Assembly: GCA_934394435.1 (NCBI GenBank)
Contig: CAKRRN010000026.1
Location: 1-33,607, forward strand
Direction: 5' to 3'
DNA from: an uncultured Bacteroidaceae bacterium
GTDB taxonomy: Bacteria > Bacteroidota > Bacteroidia > Bacteroidales > Bacteroidaceae
Length of the DNA: 33,607 nucleotides
The first letter of the stretch is position 1, and each line of letters opens with the position of its first letter. The notes under the pieces are model-generated. The model saw nothing but the letters and a program-made list of their open reading frames with translations, was not told the DNA's origin and ran no database searches. Both the position numbers and the translations under genes were made by a program. This document shows positions 31,288-33,607 of this stretch, piece after piece.

Positions 31288-33446
31288 CGGTAATTCCTTA
31301 TTCAATAAACAAGAGGGAGGATTGGGACGAGTTTGTGTCCAGATCAAAGAATGGGACTTTTCTTCTTCAGCGTAATTTCATGGATTATCATGCGAATCGT
31401 TTCTTCGATTGCTCCGTGATGGTGTATGAGGGGATAACGCCAGCCGATGGGTATCAGGAGAACGCTCCTGACAGCAGGGGCCTTGTGGGCGTGTTTCCTG
31501 CTAACTGGGTGGAGAGCGAGGCGTGTGTGTACTCTCATCAAGGTCTGACATACGGTGGGCTACTGGTATTGCCCGAGGCTACACAAATGGATGTGTTGCG
31601 CATGATGCAGGCTATATTGCTGTATTACCAAAGCTACCTACAGGCCAAAAGGGTAGTGTGTAAGCCTATACCTTATATATATAGTGCACTTCCCAGCGGA
31701 GAGGAACTCTACGCATTGTTTAGGGCTGGTGCATCGTTGCGTTGCCGGCAGGTGAGTACCGCAGTAGCACTTGCTCATCCCATGAAGATGCGTACGCTGA
31801 GAATGCGTCAGTGCAAGAAGGCTGTGGAGCATGGGTTTTATATTGATCGGATGACGGAGGGTGACTTTGATACGCTGGCTGAATTCTGGAAGTTGCTGGA
31901 CGATGTGCTGCTGTCGCATCACCATGTGCATCCCGTGCATTCGGTAGAGGAGATGAAACTCTTGATGCAGCGGTTTCCCAAGGAGATAAAACTTTATCTG
32001 GTGCGTCATGAGAAGCAAATCATGGCTGGTACGGTTATTTTTGAGACTAGACAGGTGGCACACGTACAATATATAGCTTCTGGAGAGGAGGGTAGAACTT
32101 ATGGCGCACTTGATCTGCTATTTAGACATCTGATAAACGAACGTTACAGGCAGATGGAGTATGTGGACTTTGGGGTTTCTACCGAGCGTGGAGGACTTTA
32201 TCTGAACGAAGGGCTGATATTCCAAAAGGAGGGATTTGGCGGAAGAGCTGTTTGCTACGACGTATATGATATCTCGCTTGACCGTTCGCGTCTGCTCAAT
32301 ATGACAGACAGAAGAAAAGATCAGACGGAGGAGCGCATTCCTTATTTAGATCTGAAGAAGATAAACGATTCGTTTGAACCAGAATTGTCTGAGGAGGTTG
32401 CACGGGTAATTCACAGCGGATGGTATTTGAGGGGAGCAGAAAACGAACGTTTTGCTAAACTGTTTGCGGATTACTGTGGGGTACGCTTCTGCATCCCAAC
32501 AGGCAATGGGCTGGATGCAATTACCAATATACTGAGAGCGATGAAGGAATTGTATGGATGGAGTGATGGTGACGAGGTGATTGTTCCCTCAAATACTTTC
32601 ATCGCCACAATTCTGGCCATCACACATTCTGGTCTGAAGCCAGTGCTCTGCGAACCCTCAATGAAGGACTATCTGATTGCTCCGAAACTGATAGAGCCTC
32701 TAATAACACAGAGAACACGAGCCATCGTACCCGTTCATCTGTATGGAAGGGTCTGTGACATGGAGTCTATAAACTCCATTGCGCGTGAGCATAGGTTGAG
32801 AGTGGTAGACGATGCAGCCCAGGCTCATGGTGCCTCAGTGGAGGGGATACGTGTGGGGAATCTGGCAGATGCCACTGCATTCAGCTTTTATCCAGGGAAG
32901 AACCTGGGTGCGTTGGGTGACGCAGGTTGTGTGACTACGAATGATGAGGAGCTGGCAGGAGTGGTAAGTGCCATGTGTAACTATGGTAGCGAACAAAAGT
33001 ATGTGCATCTGTATAAAGGAGTCAACAGTCGTATGGATGAGATACAGGCTGCGGTGCTCTCTCTGAAACTCAGAAGGCTGGACCAGGATAACAATCGCCG
33101 AAGAGAGATTGCGCAAATCTATGAGCAATGTATACAGAATCCTTTGATTACAAAGCCATTGGTAGCAGAGGAGCCTGCACAGAATGTTTATCACATCTAT
33201 CCAGTAAGATGTCCGGCGCGTGATCAACTTCAGAAATTTTTGCTTGAGTATGGCATACAGGCTCAGATTCATTATCCCATACCGCCACATCAGCAGAAAG
33301 CTTACAAGGAGTGGGGTGAACAGAAATTCAGAATATCAGAACGCATCCATGCAGAGGAGTTGTCGCTGCCTATTTCGCCTATGTTGACAAACGAGCAAGC
33401 AGAGCATGTGGCAGATGTGATAAACATGTTCGCCGTAGATTTGTAA
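31284..33446 (+). CDS. Fused GNAT/FemAB-like acyltransferase and DegT-type sugar aminotransferase
   Basis: The 720-residue protein has two domains. Residues 1-340 resemble the GNAT/FemAB-like N-acyltransferases of Bacteroidetes polysaccharide loci (KNGTFLLQRNFMDYH, SHQGLTYGGLLV, FGVSTERGGLYLNEGL). Residues from about 350 form a DegT/DnrJ/EryC1/StrS aminotransferase that starts IPYLDLKKIND and has SFYPGKNLGALGDAG with PLP-binding Lys539, GNGLDAI and VVDDAAQAHGA. These enzymes put an amino group on keto sugars; an FdtB-like role after the ketoisomerase upstream (4-nt overlap) is inferred. A fused acyltransferase could then N-acylate the amino sugar, a job usually done by a separate protein. No internal stop interrupts the joint. 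Confidence 0.88.
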   Translation: MTVIPYSINKREDWDEFVSRSKNGTFLLQRNFMDYHANRFFDCSVMVYEGITPADGYQENAPDSRGLVGVFPANWVESEACVYSHQGLTYGGLLVLPEATQMDVLRMMQAILLYYQSYLQAKRVVCKPIPYIYSALPSGEELYALFRAGASLRCRQVSTAVALAHPMKMRTLRMRQCKKAVEHGFYIDRMTEGDFDTLAEFWKLLDDVLLSHHHVHPVHSVEEMKLLMQRFPKEIKLYLVRHEKQIMAGTVIFETRQVAHVQYIASGEEGRTYGALDLLFRHLINERYRQMEYVDFGVSTERGGLYLNEGLIFQKEGFGGRAVCYDVYDISLDRSRLLNMTDRRKDQTEERIPYLDLKKINDSFEPELSEEVARVIHSGWYLRGAENERFAKLFADYCGVRFCIPTGNGLDAITNILRAMKELYGWSDGDEVIVPSNTFIATILAITHSGLKPVLCEPSMKDYLIAPKLIEPLITQRTRAIVPVHLYGRVCDMESINSIAREHRLRVVDDAAQAHGASVEGIRVGNLADATAFSFYPGKNLGALGDAGCVTTNDEELAGVVSAMCNYGSEQKYVHLYKGVNSRMDEIQAAVLSLKLRRLDQDNNRRREIAQIYEQCIQNPLITKPLVAEEPAQNVYHIYPVRCPARDQLQKFLLEYGIQAQIHYPIPPHQQKAYKEWGEQKFRISERIHAEELSLPISPMLTNEQAEHVADVINMFAVDL

Positions 33447-33495
33447 GGAATATACTGTCAATAATCTGTAAAAAAGAAAAGAAGAAAAATAAATA

Positions 33496-33607
33496 GTAAG
33501 CACTCAAATTAGGGCTTAAATTAGAAAGCAGTAATTTCGCTGCTGATTTTAAAAACATTGAATTATGTACAGCAGCGAAGATTTGGAAAGATTCTATTTC
33601 CAGTACC
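33496..33607 (+). mobile_element. Left end of an IS66-like insertion sequence (runs off window)
   Basis: The sequence GTAAGCACTCAAATTAGGGC begins at 33496, 50 bp after the aminotransferase stop. IS66 family ends typically begin GTAAGC. An ORF starting at 33565 fits the short first gene of such elements. The right end and any target duplication lie beyond the window. Confidence 0.5.
33565..33607 (+). CDS. Partial ORF, probable first gene of an IS66-like element
   Basis: Only 14 codons are visible (MYSSEDLERFYFQY). This looks like the start of the small helix-turn-helix accessory protein encoded first in many Bacteroidetes IS66 elements; the match is from memory and short. It lies 69 bp inside the presumed terminal repeat at 33496. 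The gene continues past the window end. Confidence 0.45.
   Translation, partial: MYSSEDLERFYFQY

Overview
The window looks like a Bacteroidales chromosome, most probably Prevotella or a close relative. The evidence is the Bacteroidetes-type promoters (TTTG, about 20 nt, TAnnTTTG), an rpmB-rpmG-DUF4295 ribosomal operon typical of the phylum, a DUF5723 outer-membrane-type protein, Bacteroidetes-style lipoproteins and the codon and protein character. Genus assignment is inference. Most of the window is chromosomal housekeeping, with an accessory edge on the right.

Layout. 1-131 is the right end of an interspersed repeat element. 248-2563 holds a PH-domain membrane protein, a BASS-type transporter and a YczE-like membrane protein. 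2640-7074 (minus) is a tightly packed araC-GH5-recQ operon. 7246-7988 (plus) is rubrerythrin plus rubredoxin with a terminator. 8084-8537 is a complete-looking, TIR-bounded non-coding element. 8599-9403 (minus) is the rpmB-rpmG-DUF4295 operon with a canonical promoter and terminator. 9507-11498 (minus) is tsaD and map. 11570-13308 (minus) is a KDG kinase/KDPG aldolase pair for uronate or ketogluconate catabolism. 13474-16866 (plus) is nhaC, a DUF3298 lipoprotein, rsmG and an MBL hydrolase, packed with overlaps. 17422-18384 is a Tat-exported phosphoesterase convergent with a membrane-anchored AraC regulator. 20220-23597 is a large lipoprotein followed by a DUF5723 outer-membrane-type protein. 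23792-29385 carries nth, then pgk followed by an orphan ABC-type binding lipoprotein, a TPR protein and a TlpA-like thioredoxin lipoprotein. 30380-30712 (minus) is tRNA-Ser(GCT) and two identical tRNA-Glu(CTC). 30850-33446 is an FdtA-like sugar ketoisomerase and a GNAT/FemAB-like-aminotransferase fusion. At 33496 the left end of an IS66-like insertion sequence begins and runs off the window.

The most unusual signal is a family of non-coding intergenic elements with about four copies (1-131, 8084-8537, about 17033-17200, 30041-30298) and a possible solo end near 20070. The best copy has about 25-bp terminal inverted repeats, a conserved left module of about 250 bp with a hairpin whose stem is kept while its loop varies, and a right module of 22-bp tandem units. 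Two other points stand out: the single-polypeptide fusion of an acyltransferase-like domain to a sugar aminotransferase, and an in-frame stop codon that cuts the apparent N-terminus of map.
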